Numbered from the stretch's first letter, positions 17,281-26,278 are shown. The stretch: 64,000 nucleotides of DNA from Streptomyces luomodiensis (GCF_031679605.1 NZ_CP117522.1:9424001-9488000); one strand, 5' to 3'. Made by a program: numbers and translations. Notes: generated by a model not told the origin, from the sequence alone.

Positions 17281-18714
17281 ATGTACCTCGACGGATCCGC
17301 CGCGCCCCCCGCCTCCGGCGAGACTCCCGACATCCTGGCCCTGCTCGGTGACCGCAGCACCCTCGCCCGGCAGCCCGCCTTCCACATCGAGGAAGCCGAC
17401 GGGCACGGCGGACTGCGTGCGTACCGGCGCCTGCGCCGAGACGTCTTCGTGCACGAGCAGGAGCTGTTCTCCGGTCACGACCTGGACGACTGGGACACCG
17501 ACCCGCGCACGCTCGTGCTCATCGCCAGGGACCGCACGGGCACGGTCGTCGGCGGAGTGCGGCTCGGCCCGGCGACCGGCGGCCCCGACATCGGGTGGTG
17601 GCAGGGCGGTCGCCTGGTCGTCGCCCCGGCCGCCCGCGGAGCGCACGGCATCGGCGCGGCCCTGGTCCGGGCCGCCTGCGCCCGCGCCGAGGCGGAAGGC
17701 GCCCTGCGGTTCGACGCCGCCGTCCAGGCCCGCAACGAGGTGCTGTTCCGGCGGCTGGGCTGGCAGCGGGTCCGTGAGGTCACGGTCGCGGACGCGCCCC
17801 ACGTACTGATGCGGTGGCCGATCGGGCGGATCGCGGCGCAGGCGTCCGCCGCCAAGGCCGCCCTCGGTCCGCTGCTCGCCCCGCTCGCCACCGCCACGCC
17901 CGGCTTCGTCGGCGACGACGGCGCGCCGGTCCCCGGCACCGATGTGCTCGCCGCGTGCGACGCCATCGTGCCGTCCATGGTCGAACGCGACCCGGAGTGG
18001 GCGGGCTGGTGCGCCGTCCTGGTCAACGTCAACGACCTGGCGGCCATGGGCGCCTCACCGCTCGGGCTGCTCGACGCGCTCGGTGCCCGGGACGCCGCGC
18101 ACGCGGCACGCGTCCTGGCCGGACTGGGCCGGGCCGCGCGGGCGTACGGCGTGCCCGTTCTGGGCGGGCACACCCAGCTCGGCGTCCCGGCGGCCCTGTC
18201 CGTCACCGCACTGGGCCGGACCCGGCATCCGGTGCCCGGCGGCGGCGGACGCCCCGGCCACGCCGTACGGCTGACCGCGGACCTCGGCGGCGCCTGGCGC
18301 CCGGGGTACCGGGGCCGCCAGTGGGACTCCACCAGTCACCGCCGTGCGGACGAACTGCGGGCGATGACCGGCGCGGTGGCGGTCACCCGGCCCGCCGCGG
18401 CCAAGGACGTGTCGATGGCCGGCATCGCGGGCACCCTCGGCATGCTCGCGGAGGCGAGCGGCTGCGGGGCAGTGCTCGACGTGGCCGCCGTGCCCCGCCC
18501 GCCGGAGGCGGCCATGGGCGACTGGCTCACCTGCTTCCCCGGCTACGCGATGCTCACCGCCGATGCCCCCGACGCGCCGCCGCTCGCCGCCGGGCCCGCC
18601 GCGGACGCCGTGTGCGGGGTGCTGACCACGGGAGAAGGAGTCGGGCTGCGCTGGCCCGACGGAGACATCACCGAAGCGGTCACGGCCACGGTGACCGGGA
18701 TGGGAACCGCATGA
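17281..18714 (+). CDS. GNAT acetyltransferase fused to AIR-synthase-like domain (NitE-NitF fusion)
   Basis: 477 aa. Residues about 1-175 are a GNAT domain with the acetyl-CoA loop RGAHGIGAALVRA; residues about 180-475 are an AIR-synthase/PurM-related domain (VNVNDLAAMGASPLGLLDALG, KDVSMAGIAGTLGML). In Pseudomonas and cyanobacteria these are separate genes; here they are one polypeptide, as in mycobacteria. ATG at 17281 chosen for its upstream GGGTGG; an in-frame GTG at 17272 is possible. The stop overlaps the next start (ATGA). Confidence 0.84.
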   Translation: MYLDGSAAPPASGETPDILALLGDRSTLARQPAFHIEEADGHGGLRAYRRLRRDVFVHEQELFSGHDLDDWDTDPRTLVLIARDRTGTVVGGVRLGPATGGPDIGWWQGGRLVVAPAARGAHGIGAALVRAACARAEAEGALRFDAAVQARNEVLFRRLGWQRVREVTVADAPHVLMRWPIGRIAAQASAAKAALGPLLAPLATATPGFVGDDGAPVPGTDVLAACDAIVPSMVERDPEWAGWCAVLVNVNDLAAMGASPLGLLDALGARDAAHAARVLAGLGRAARAYGVPVLGGHTQLGVPAALSVTALGRTRHPVPGGGGRPGHAVRLTADLGGAWRPGYRGRQWDSTSHRRADELRAMTGAVAVTRPAAAKDVSMAGIAGTLGMLAEASGCGAVLDVAAVPRPPEAAMGDWLTCFPGYAMLTADAPDAPPLAAGPAADAVCGVLTTGEGVGLRWPDGDITEAVTATVTGMGTA

Positions 18715-19562
18715 CCACCCTGCGCATGGCGGCCGTCGCCGCCGAGTTCGGCCGCGATCTGGAGGACGCCTTCGCCACCGTCGAACGGCTGATCAAGGAG
18801 GCCCGCGCCGAGGGCGTACGGCTGCTCGCCCTGCCGGAAGCCTGCCTGGGCGGCTACCTGCTCAGCCTCGACGACGACACCGCGCTCGACGAGGGGCCGC
18901 CCGCCCTCGCCGTGGACGGGCCCGAGATCCGCCGGCTGGCCGCGATGGCCGGTGAGATGACCGTGGTCGCGGGCTACTGCGAGGCGGGCGGGGACGGTCT
19001 GCGCTACAACAGCGTCGTCTGCGTCAGCGGCGACGGCGTCCTCGGCAACCACCGCAAGGTGCACCAACCGCTGAGCGAGGACGCCAGCTACGCCTCCGGC
19101 GACCGCTTCCACGCCTTCGACACCCCGGTCGGCCGGATCGGCATGATGATCTGTTACGACAAGGCGTTCCCGGAGTCCGCACGGGCGCTCGCGCTCGACG
19201 GAGCGCAGATCGGGGTGTGCGTGTCGGCCTGGCCCGGCGCGCGGACCAACGCCTCGGCCGACCTGGCCGAGGACCGCTGGAAGCGCCGCTTCGACCTCTT
19301 CGACCGGGCCCGCGCCCTGGAGAACCAGATCGTATGGCTCTCGGCCAACCAGGCGGGCACCTTCGGGTCACTGCGCTTCGTCGGCAGCGCCAAGGTCGTC
19401 GACCCCGGCGGCGAGATCCTCGCGGACACCGGAGTCACGGCCGGGACCGCCGTCGCCGAACTCGACGTCGCACAGGCCCTCCAGACCGCCCGCCGGTCCA
19501 TGGGACACCTGCGCGACCGGCGCCCGGACGCCTACACACCCTCAGGAGCGGCAACCGCATGA
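18711..19562 (+). CDS. Carbon-nitrogen hydrolase (nitrilase, NitC-like), intact catalytic triad
   Basis: 283 aa nitrilase-superfamily protein. The Glu-Lys-Cys triad is complete: Glu43 (LALPEACLGGY), Lys116 (NHRKVHQP) and Cys148 (MMICYDKAFPE). The superfamily hydrolyses nitriles or amides through a Cys thioester. Nit1C nitrilases have been linked to growth on cyanide in Pseudomonas fluorescens NCIMB 11764 (established for that strain; substrate here unknown). Overlaps both neighbours by 4 bp and is followed directly by a paralogue. Confidence 0.88.
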   Translation: MTTLRMAAVAAEFGRDLEDAFATVERLIKEARAEGVRLLALPEACLGGYLLSLDDDTALDEGPPALAVDGPEIRRLAAMAGEMTVVAGYCEAGGDGLRYNSVVCVSGDGVLGNHRKVHQPLSEDASYASGDRFHAFDTPVGRIGMMICYDKAFPESARALALDGAQIGVCVSAWPGARTNASADLAEDRWKRRFDLFDRARALENQIVWLSANQAGTFGSLRFVGSAKVVDPGGEILADTGVTAGTAVAELDVAQALQTARRSMGHLRDRRPDAYTPSGAATA

Positions 19563-20395
19563 GCACGATCAGGATCGCGGCCGCGGCCGCCCACTTCGGT
19601 CGCGACCTGGAGTTCGATCTGGCCCGCGTCGGCAAAATCATCGACGACGCGCGCGCATCCGGTGCGGGGCTGCTCGTCCTGCCCGACGCCGCGCTCGGCG
19701 GCTACCTCGCCGACCTGCGCCACCCCGATCCCGACGCCCTGCCCCCCGCCCTTGAGCCGGACGACCCGCTGATCCTCGAAGTGGCCCGTCGCGCGGCCGA
19801 GATGGTGGTGTGCGTCGGCTACTGCGAGGACGGTGGCACCGAGCGCTACAACGCCGCCGTCTGCGTCAGCGGCGACGGCGTCCTCGGCCGCCACCGCAAG
19901 GTGCACCTGCCGGCCGGCGAGGTCGCCGCCTACACCCCCGGCGACCGGTTCGACGCCTTCGACACCCCGGTCGGCCGGATCGGCATGCTCATCGACTACG
20001 ACAAGACGTTCCCCGAGTCCGCCCGCTCCCTCGCCCTGGACGGCGCCGAGATCCTCGCCTGCCTGTCCGCCTGGCCCACCAGCATCACCAACCGCGCCCC
20101 GCGCATGGCCCAGGACCGGCAGGCCAAGCTCTTCGACCTGTACGACCAGGCCCGCGCCGCGGAGAACCAGGTCGTCCTCGCCTCCGCCAACCAGACCGGC
20201 GCCATGGGCGGCATGCGCTTCCTCGGCCAGGCCAAGGTCGTCGGCCCCGGCGGCGACATCCTCGCCCGCACCTGGGCCAAGGCCGGCCTCGCGGTCGCCG
20301 AGGTCGACGTGGCCGAGGAGATCGACCGGGCCCGTCGCATCCTGCACCACCTCGGCGAACTGCGCCCCTCCGCCTACCGGGAGAGCCCGTCGTGA
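19559..20395 (+). CDS. Nitrilase paralogue lacking catalytic Cys and Glu (pseudo-nitrilase)
   Basis: 278 aa, clearly homologous to the preceding protein over its whole length (matching FGRDLE, VCVSGDGVLG, HRKVH, TPVGRIGM and SAWP blocks). The catalytic Cys is Asp146 (MLIDYDKTFPE, codon GAC at 19994-19996) and the catalytic Glu is Asp43 (VLPDAALGGY); Lys114 is kept. The frame is open and codon use is normal, so the protein is maintained but probably not a nitrilase. It may pair with or regulate the active paralogue, or catalyse a different reaction using Asp. Overlaps both neighbours. Confidence 0.85.
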   Translation: MSTIRIAAAAAHFGRDLEFDLARVGKIIDDARASGAGLLVLPDAALGGYLADLRHPDPDALPPALEPDDPLILEVARRAAEMVVCVGYCEDGGTERYNAAVCVSGDGVLGRHRKVHLPAGEVAAYTPGDRFDAFDTPVGRIGMLIDYDKTFPESARSLALDGAEILACLSAWPTSITNRAPRMAQDRQAKLFDLYDQARAAENQVVLASANQTGAMGGMRFLGQAKVVGPGGDILARTWAKAGLAVAEVDVAEEIDRARRILHHLGELRPSAYRESPS

Positions 20396-21468
20396 ACATC
20401 GCCCTGCTGAGCTACTCCACCAAGCCGCGCGGCGGAGTGGTCCACACCCTCGCCCTCGCCGAGGCCCTCGCGGCGGCGGGCCAGGACGTCACCGTGTGGA
20501 CACTGGGCCGGGACGGCGACGCGGGCTTCTTCCGCCCCGTGGACCCGGCCGTACGCCTGCGGATCGTGCCGTTCCCGCACGGCCCGGAGAACGAGACCGT
20601 CGGCGAGCGCATCCTGCGCTCCATCGACACCCTTCGCGACGCCTTCGACCCGGCACCGTACGACGTCGTCCACGCCCAGGACTGCATCAGCGCCAACGCG
20701 GCCGGCCGCTGCGTCCGCACCGTCCACCACATCGACCACTTCACCACACCGGAGCTGGCCGCCTGCCACGAGCGGGCGATCGTGGAGCCGTACGCGCACA
20801 TCTGCGTCTCACGATCGGTGGCCGGGGAACTGGCCCGGGGATGGGGGCTGACCCCGGTCGTCATCCCCAACGGGGTGGCGTACGAGCGTTTCGCCACCGT
20901 TGCCCCGGAAGCCCGCGCCGCCTGGCGCTCCCGCCTGGGCCGCTACGTCCTCACCGTGGGTGGTATCGAACCCCGCAAGGGATCGCTGGACCTGCTGGAG
21001 GCGTATGCCGCGGTGCGCACCGCCCGTCCCGATGTGCGGCTGGTGATCGCGGGCGGCGAGACACTGTTCGACTACCGTGCCTACCGGGCCCGTTGGGAGG
21101 CCAGAGCCGCCGAGCTCGGTGTCGAGCCGGTCGTGCTGGGGCAGGTCGCCGAGGAGGAACTGCCCCCGCTGGTCGCCGCCGCCGGTGCCTTCGCCTTCCC
21201 CTCCGTCAAGGAGGGCTTCGGACTGGCCGCCATGGAGGCGCTCGCCGCGGGCGTTCCACTGGTGGTCCGCGATCTGCCCGTCCTGCGCGAGGTGTTCGAC
21301 GGCGCCGCCCGTTTCGCACACGCCCCCGACGACCTGGCCGCCGCGCTCGGCGCGGCGCTCGCGGCCGACGACCCGGCCCGGCGGGCAAGGGGCCGACAGC
21401 TCGCCGCGCGGCACACCTGGAAGGCGGCCGCCGAACGGCATCTGGCCTTCTACCGCACGCTCGGCTGA
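20392..21468 (+). CDS. MSMEG_0565-family glycosyltransferase
   Basis: 358 aa GT4/GT-B glycosyltransferase: N-terminal MNIALLSYSTKPRGGVVHTLALAEAL, C-terminal nucleotide-sugar region VLTVGGIEPRKGSLDLLEAY and FPSVKEGFGLAAMEALAAG with the EGFGL-xx-E motif. Homologues close the actinobacterial Nit1C cluster. GTG start at 20392 overlaps the pseudo-nitrilase stop. A glycosyltransferase in a nitrogen-assimilation operon suggests the end product is a sugar conjugate; that is inference. Confidence 0.85.
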   Translation: MNIALLSYSTKPRGGVVHTLALAEALAAAGQDVTVWTLGRDGDAGFFRPVDPAVRLRIVPFPHGPENETVGERILRSIDTLRDAFDPAPYDVVHAQDCISANAAGRCVRTVHHIDHFTTPELAACHERAIVEPYAHICVSRSVAGELARGWGLTPVVIPNGVAYERFATVAPEARAAWRSRLGRYVLTVGGIEPRKGSLDLLEAYAAVRTARPDVRLVIAGGETLFDYRAYRARWEARAAELGVEPVVLGQVAEEELPPLVAAAGAFAFPSVKEGFGLAAMEALAAGVPLVVRDLPVLREVFDGAARFAHAPDDLAAALGAALAADDPARRARGRQLAARHTWKAAAERHLAFYRTLG

Positions 21469-21485
21469 GCAGCGCGTTCCACCGC

Positions 21486-21535
21486 GACCGGCGGCGCGGT
21501 CAGCACCGCCGCCATGCTCGAAGGCGCCGCCGGTC
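21486..21535 (+). terminator. Long stem-loop ending the Nit1C operon
   Basis: A 12-bp perfect inverted repeat (GACCGGCGGCGC at 21486-21497, GCGCCGCCGGTC at 21524-21535) with a 26-nt loop, 17 bp after the glycosyltransferase stop. No U-run. Confidence 0.5.
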
Positions 21536-21623
21536 CACCCGGGCGTACATCGGCGAGGTGACACATCGCCATGGCCGGATCGTCCCTCAACGGTGCGCAC
21601 CCGTGCCAGGGGAGCGTCTGGCG

Positions 21624-22763
21624 TCACGGCCCGGACCGTGCCTCCAGCTCGTCGGACATGCCGAGTGGGAAGGTGGGCCGGGCGGTGGCCGGGGGCGCGG
21701 CCGGACCCGAGGCACGGAAGGTGCGCCGGTACGCCGACGGGGCGACCCCCGCCTCCGCCGCCAGGTGCCGGCGCAGCGAGGTGGCGGTGGCGAAGCCGAC
21801 TTCGTGGGCGACCCGTTCCACCGGCAGGTCGCTGGACTCCAGCAGGTGTCGCGCCCGCCGCAGCCGCTGCTGGGTCAGCCAGCGGCCGGGGCTCAGACCG
21901 GTCTCCTCCCGGAAGCGCCGGGCGAAGGTACGGGTGCTCATCGCCGCGTGCGCGGCCAGCTCGTCCAGCGACAGAGGCAGTTCCAGCCGCTCCAGCGCCC
22001 AGTCGCGGGTCGGCCCGGTGCCGGTTCCGCTGGCCGGCGGCAGCGGCCGCTCGATGTACTGCGCCTGCCCGCCGTCCCGGTACGGCGGCACCACGCAGCA
22101 ACGGGCGACCTGGTTGGCCACCTCGCTGCCGTGGTCCTGGCGCACCAGGTGCAGGCACACGTCCACACCGCTCGCCGCCCCCGCGGAGGTCAGCACGTCA
22201 CCGTGGTCGACGAAGAGCACCTCCGCGTCCAGCTCGACCCGGGGGAACAGCTCCTGGAAGTGGCCGGCGAGCGCCCAGTGGGTGGTGGCCCGGCGCCCGT
22301 CCAGGAGACCGGCGGCGGCCAGCAGGAAGGCGCCGGTGCAGATGGACACCAGGCGGGCGCCGGGACGGACGCGGGACAGGGCGGCGAGGGCCTGCGGATC
22401 CGGAGTCGCGGCCGAGGCCCGGGAGATCGAGTACGGCGGGATCACCACCGTGTCCGCCTCGGCCAGCACGTCGGGACCGTGCCCGGGAGTGACGGTCAGG
22501 TCCGAGTCGGTCCGCACGGGCTGCCCGTCCACGCTCGCGGACAGCACCTCGTAGCGGCCGTCGGCGGAACCCAGGACCCGGTGCGGGATGCCGAGTTCGA
22601 AGGGATAGACGCCGTCGAGGGCGAGGACGACGACCTTATGGGCGCCGGGCCGCGGGTCCGGGCGCATCAGGCGGTCCAGTTCGGCCGCGCGGTCGGCGAG
22701 GTCATGGGCCCGGGAAGGCGGGGGCAGGGCGGACGCGGGGCGGGCGGCAGGGGCGAGAGGCAT
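21624..22763 (-). CDS. GlxA-type AraC-family regulator with DJ-1/PfpI-like domain
   Basis: 379 aa from the ATG at 22763 (an internal ATG at 22667 is also possible). The N-terminal half is a class I glutamine-amidotransferase-like domain (VVVLALDGVYPFELGIPHRVLG; nucleophile elbow SICTGAFLLAAAGLL), and the C-terminal half an AraC DNA-binding domain with two helix-turn-helix units (LDELAAHAAMSTRTFARRF; VERVAHEVGFATATSLRRHL). It is divergent from an NADPH oxidoreductase gene with about 70 bp between starts, and probably controls it. Confidence 0.85.
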   Translation of the reverse strand: MPLAPAARPASALPPPSRAHDLADRAAELDRLMRPDPRPGAHKVVVLALDGVYPFELGIPHRVLGSADGRYEVLSASVDGQPVRTDSDLTVTPGHGPDVLAEADTVVIPPYSISRASAATPDPQALAALSRVRPGARLVSICTGAFLLAAAGLLDGRRATTHWALAGHFQELFPRVELDAEVLFVDHGDVLTSAGAASGVDVCLHLVRQDHGSEVANQVARCCVVPPYRDGGQAQYIERPLPPASGTGTGPTRDWALERLELPLSLDELAAHAAMSTRTFARRFREETGLSPGRWLTQQRLRRARHLLESSDLPVERVAHEVGFATATSLRRHLAAEAGVAPSAYRRTFRASGPAAPPATARPTFPLGMSDELEARSGP

Positions 22764-22833
22764 GGCAGGAATGTATCGGAGGATGACCTTCTTGCCATCG
22801 TGCTGGGGCGGATGGCACGGCCAGGATCGAGGC

Positions 22834-23859
22834 ATGACTTCCACGGACGCTCCTGAGAACTTCGACTCCCCGGCCCAGGCGGCCGTCACGGACTCCCCGG
22901 ACTCCGCCGCCCCGGACAGTGCCCCTGTGATGCTCGCTCTGCACCAGACGGCCCTCGGTGGCCCCGAGGTCCTGCGGCTGACCGAGCTTCCGCGGCCCGC
23001 GCCCGGCCCCGGGGAGATCCTCGTCGCCGTGCACGCGGCCGGACTCAACCCCACGGACTTCAAGCACCGCGCCCTGAGTATTTTCCTGCCGCCCCCGCCG
23101 CTGACCCTCGGTTGGGACGTCTCCGGCACCGTGGTGCAGACCGGCTTCGGCGTCACCCTCTTCCAGCCCGGTGACGAGGTGTTCGGCATGCTGCCCTACC
23201 CGTACGGGGCCGGCTCCCACGCCGAGTACGTGACCGGCCCCACCCGCGCCTTCGCCGCCAAGCCCGCCGGGATCGACCATGTCCAGGCGGCCGCGCTGCC
23301 GCTGGCCGCGCTCACCGCCTGGCAGGCCCTCGTCGAGACCGCGGACCTCCGGGCCGGGCAGCGGGTGCTGATCCACGCCGCGGCCGGCGGTGTCGGTCAT
23401 CTCGCCGTACAGATCGCCAAGGAGCGCGGCGCGCACGTCACCGGAACCGCGAGCGCCCCCAAACACGACTTCCTGCGCGAGCTCGGCGCGGACGCCTGCG
23501 TCGATTACCGCTCCGAGGACTTCACCGACACCGAGGAGCGCTACGACGTCGTCCTCGACGCCCTCGGCGGGGAGACCGCCACCCGTTCCGTGGGCGTGCT
23601 CCGCCCCGGCGGCGTCCTGGTCTCCCTGGTGCCGACCGCCGAGGACACCCGGGCCGCGGCGGAGAAGGCACAGGTCCGCGCCGTCACCCTGCTCGTCGAG
23701 CACGACCAGGCCGGTATGCGCGCCGTCGCCGAGCTCGTCGACCGGGGCAGGCTCCGCGCCCACGTCTCCGGCACCTTCCCCCTCGCCGAAGGCGCCCGCG
23801 CGCACGCCCTGGGGGAGACCGGCCGCACCACGGGCAAGCTGGTCATCACCGTGCGCTGA
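22834..23859 (+). CDS. Zinc-independent NADPH:quinone oxidoreductase (MDR family)
   Basis: 341 aa medium-chain dehydrogenase. GroES-like domain (about 30-150: AAGLNPTDFKHRAL, GWDVSGTVVQTG) then the Rossmann domain (RVLIHAAAGGVGHLAVQIAKERGAHV). The structural-zinc cysteines are absent, as in quinone oxidoreductases. The N-terminal 30 residues are low-complexity Ala/Asp/Pro. ATG at 22834 chosen because the upstream in-frame start lies inside the divergent regulator. Confidence 0.82.
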   Translation: MTSTDAPENFDSPAQAAVTDSPDSAAPDSAPVMLALHQTALGGPEVLRLTELPRPAPGPGEILVAVHAAGLNPTDFKHRALSIFLPPPPLTLGWDVSGTVVQTGFGVTLFQPGDEVFGMLPYPYGAGSHAEYVTGPTRAFAAKPAGIDHVQAAALPLAALTAWQALVETADLRAGQRVLIHAAAGGVGHLAVQIAKERGAHVTGTASAPKHDFLRELGADACVDYRSEDFTDTEERYDVVLDALGGETATRSVGVLRPGGVLVSLVPTAEDTRAAAEKAQVRAVTLLVEHDQAGMRAVAELVDRGRLRAHVSGTFPLAEGARAHALGETGRTTGKLVITVR

Positions 23860-23901
23860 GACGGGACGGCCGCGAGGTACACCGCCCCGACCTGCCCGGG
23901 G

Positions 23902-24798
23902 CTATGCCCGAGCTCGGCGGGCCACCTCCTCGATCGCGTCCGCGAGGAGGCCGGACAGCTGCGGCGGCAGATCATGTCCCATGCCGGGGATGAGGCGGAA
24001 CTCCGCACCGGGAACGCTGTCGGCGGTATCCCTGCCGCATACCGGGGGGATCAGCGGGTCCTGCTCGCCGTGGAGGACAAGCGTGGGCGCGGTGATCGTC
24101 CTCAGCTTGGGACGGCGGTCGGGCGCGGCGACGATGGCGGCGTAGTGGCGGGCGGATCCGGCCGGGTAGTAGGAGCGCTCGACGTCGGCGGCGAACTGCG
24201 CGCGCATGAAGCCTTCGTCGACGGAATAGGCGGGGGACCGTGTCAGCCGCCAGTGGCTGAGCATGTGGTCCACGAAGCCCTCCGGGTCTTCGTGGGCGTC
24301 CGGCGGTGTCCGGGTGAACTGCTCTGTCAGTTCCGGCGACGTGGCGGGAAGGTCCGGATTGGCCGTGGTGGACATGATGGAGGTCAGGGAGAGGACGTGG
24401 TCCGGGTGGTCGGCGGCGACGAGCTGCGCGACCATGCCGCCCATGGACGCGCCCACGATGTGTGCCTTGGGAACGTGCAGCGCGTCCAGCAGGCCCACGG
24501 CATCGGCTGCCATGTCGTCGAGATGGTAGGCGACGGGGGCGGGGTCCCCCTGTGCCACCGCCGTGGCGACGGCCTCCATATCCGGAAGGCCGGCGGCGTC
24601 CATTTTTTCGGACAGCCCGACATCGCGGGCGTCGTACCGGATCACGCGGAAGCCCTTGGCCGCAAGGAGCTCGATGAGCCCCAGCGGCCACTGGGTCAGC
24701 TGCCCGCCCATCCCCATGATGAGCACGATCGCGTCCCCGTCCTCGGGACCGTGGGACTCGTACTCGATCGTGATTCCGTTCGCGTGTGCGTGAGGCAC
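23902..24798 (-). CDS. Alpha/beta-hydrolase
   Basis: 298 aa from a GTG at 24798, which has an AAGGGAAA site 5 nt upstream. Nucleophile elbow GASMGG, Asp-containing HGEQDPLIPP and C-terminal GMGHDLPPQ histidine give a full Ser-Asp-His triad. Resembles the EstD/haloperoxidase-like hydrolases (YDARDVGLSEKMD in the N-terminal part). Substrate unknown. It is convergent with the oxidoreductase gene. Confidence 0.8.
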   Translation of the reverse strand: MPHAHANGITIEYESHGPEDGDAIVLIMGMGGQLTQWPLGLIELLAAKGFRVIRYDARDVGLSEKMDAAGLPDMEAVATAVAQGDPAPVAYHLDDMAADAVGLLDALHVPKAHIVGASMGGMVAQLVAADHPDHVLSLTSIMSTTANPDLPATSPELTEQFTRTPPDAHEDPEGFVDHMLSHWRLTRSPAYSVDEGFMRAQFAADVERSYYPAGSARHYAAIVAAPDRRPKLRTITAPTLVLHGEQDPLIPPVCGRDTADSVPGAEFRLIPGMGHDLPPQLSGLLADAIEEVARRARA

Positions 24799-25267
24799 GG
24801 GCGTTTCCCTTCGGTGCGGTTGGTCGGACGGAAGAACCACAACCCGGTCCTCGGGGCCGTGGCGCGGTGCGTCCGGGGCGCTCGGTGACGACCCCGGCCG
24901 CCCGGTCAACGGGCGCGGGAACTTCGGACACGGTGCTCCTCGGACACAGAAGCGGCGGGGCCCGCCGTTTCTGTTCCAGCACGATATGGCGAGGCCCGCC
25001 GGTTAGCAAACCCGGAGGTCACGCCGTACCCAAGGCTCGTCGCGCCGTGACGGAGGAGGGGATCGCCGACCATGGCACCGACGCTGCCCCGCCTCCCCGT
25101 CCGCCGCGCACCGTCGGCTCATATGGGGGCTTCGGACGCCGGCCGCCGTGGACGACGCCGGACCCCGGCGCCGGGCCCGCGGCGGTTCCCCGGCCCACAC
25201 CCCGACGACGCGACGGGCGGCGACGAGGACGTGCGACGACGGGTCTCACCCGACGAGTGGTCCGGCC
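24799..25267. other. Intergenic stretch without a recognisable gene
   Basis: Very GC-rich. Apart from the hairpin at 24948-24972 I see no start with a ribosome-binding site, and translations of both strands are Arg/Pro/Ala-rich shadow sequence. Confidence 0.5.
24948..24972. terminator. Near-perfect GC hairpin with A/T flanks
   Basis: AGAAGCGGCG and CGCCGTTTCT pair around a 5-nt centre, with one G-U pair. The AGAA/TTTCT ends make it look like a bidirectional terminator. It lies between the hydrolase promoter side and the 3' end of the next leftward oxidoreductase. Confidence 0.5.
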
Positions 25268-26278
25268 TCACGCGACCGTGAGCACGATCTTGCCCTGGAT
25301 GTGTCCACGGGCGGCTCGTTCGTGCGCCGCTCGGGCATCCGCGAGCGGGAATGTGCTGTCGATGGCGACGCGAAGCGTGCCCGCGTCGAGCAGATGTCCG
25401 AGTTCGGCGAGCTGCGCGCCGTTCGAGCGCACTTGGGTGCCGGAGGTCGTGACGCCCAGCTTCGCGGTCTCTTCGGGGTCGTATTCGGCGACGAAGACCG
25501 GGTACAACGCGCCGCCGCGCTTGAGCGTGCGCAGGAAACGACTGCTGCCGGGACCGCCGACGGTGTCGAGCACGAGATCAACGTCGTGCGCGATGTCCTC
25601 GGGACGGCTCTTGGTGTAGTCGATGAACTCGTCGGCCCCCAGTTCGCGCAGGAACGACTCATGCGTACCCGAGGCGACCGCGATGACGTGCGCACGCTTC
25701 CACTTCGCGATCTGTAGCGCGAAGTGCCCCACGCCGCCCGCGGCGCCGTTGATGAGCACCGTCGTCTCGTCGTTCAGTGCCATCGGGCGATGCTGCGCCG
25801 CCTGAAAGGGCGACGGATGATCGTGTCCGAGTTCGATCAGGAACTGCCACGCGGTGAGTCCCGCCATGGGCGCCCCCGCGGCGTGCACGTGATCGAGGTG
25901 AGCCGGCTTGCGTGCGAGGTCCGACGCGGGCGCGGCGACGTACTCGGCGTACGCGCTGCCTTCGAGGCTGGGGAAGCGAAGGAGACCGAAGACCTCATCG
26001 CCGACGGAGAAGCCGTCCACCTCCGCGCCGACGGCCGCGACGACGCCCGACACGTCCGTCCCCGGAATCACGGGCAAGCTCAGCTTGGGCCTCATCTCGG
26101 GAGGCACATTGGGCATTCCCTCGCGTACGTACCAGTCGGGGGGATTGACGCCAACCGCGTGCACGCGGACGAGTACCTCACCCGGTTCCGGCTCGGGGAT
26201 CGGCACCTCCTCGTACCGCAGCACCTCAGGGCCACCGTGCTCGTGCAGCCGGATGGCCTTCATCGTGTTCGTGGGCAT
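25268..26278 (-). CDS. NADP-dependent oxidoreductase (quinone oxidoreductase-like)
   Basis: 336 aa medium-chain dehydrogenase: MKAIRLHEHGGPEVLRYEEVP start, GVNPPDWYVREG, PGTDVSGVVAAVG, then the Rossmann motif VLINGAAGGVGHFALQIAKWK. No zinc ligands. It is divergent from a TetR gene with two perfect palindromes in the 104-bp gap, so it is almost certainly the repressor's target. Its role is likely quinone or enone reduction in a stress response. Confidence 0.83.
   Translation of the reverse strand: MPTNTMKAIRLHEHGGPEVLRYEEVPIPEPEPGEVLVRVHAVGVNPPDWYVREGMPNVPPEMRPKLSLPVIPGTDVSGVVAAVGAEVDGFSVGDEVFGLLRFPSLEGSAYAEYVAAPASDLARKPAHLDHVHAAGAPMAGLTAWQFLIELGHDHPSPFQAAQHRPMALNDETTVLINGAAGGVGHFALQIAKWKRAHVIAVASGTHESFLRELGADEFIDYTKSRPEDIAHDVDLVLDTVGGPGSSRFLRTLKRGGALYPVFVAEYDPEETAKLGVTTSGTQVRSNGAQLAELGHLLDAGTLRVAIDSTFPLADARAAHERAARGHIQGKIVLTVA

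Noticed and set aside
19833..22856. A 1007-codon plus-strand frame across the nitrilase and glycosyltransferase genes
   Set aside because: It is a +1/+2 shadow of well-defined genes and of the minus-strand AraC gene; composition is Arg/Pro-rich and no domain is recognisable.
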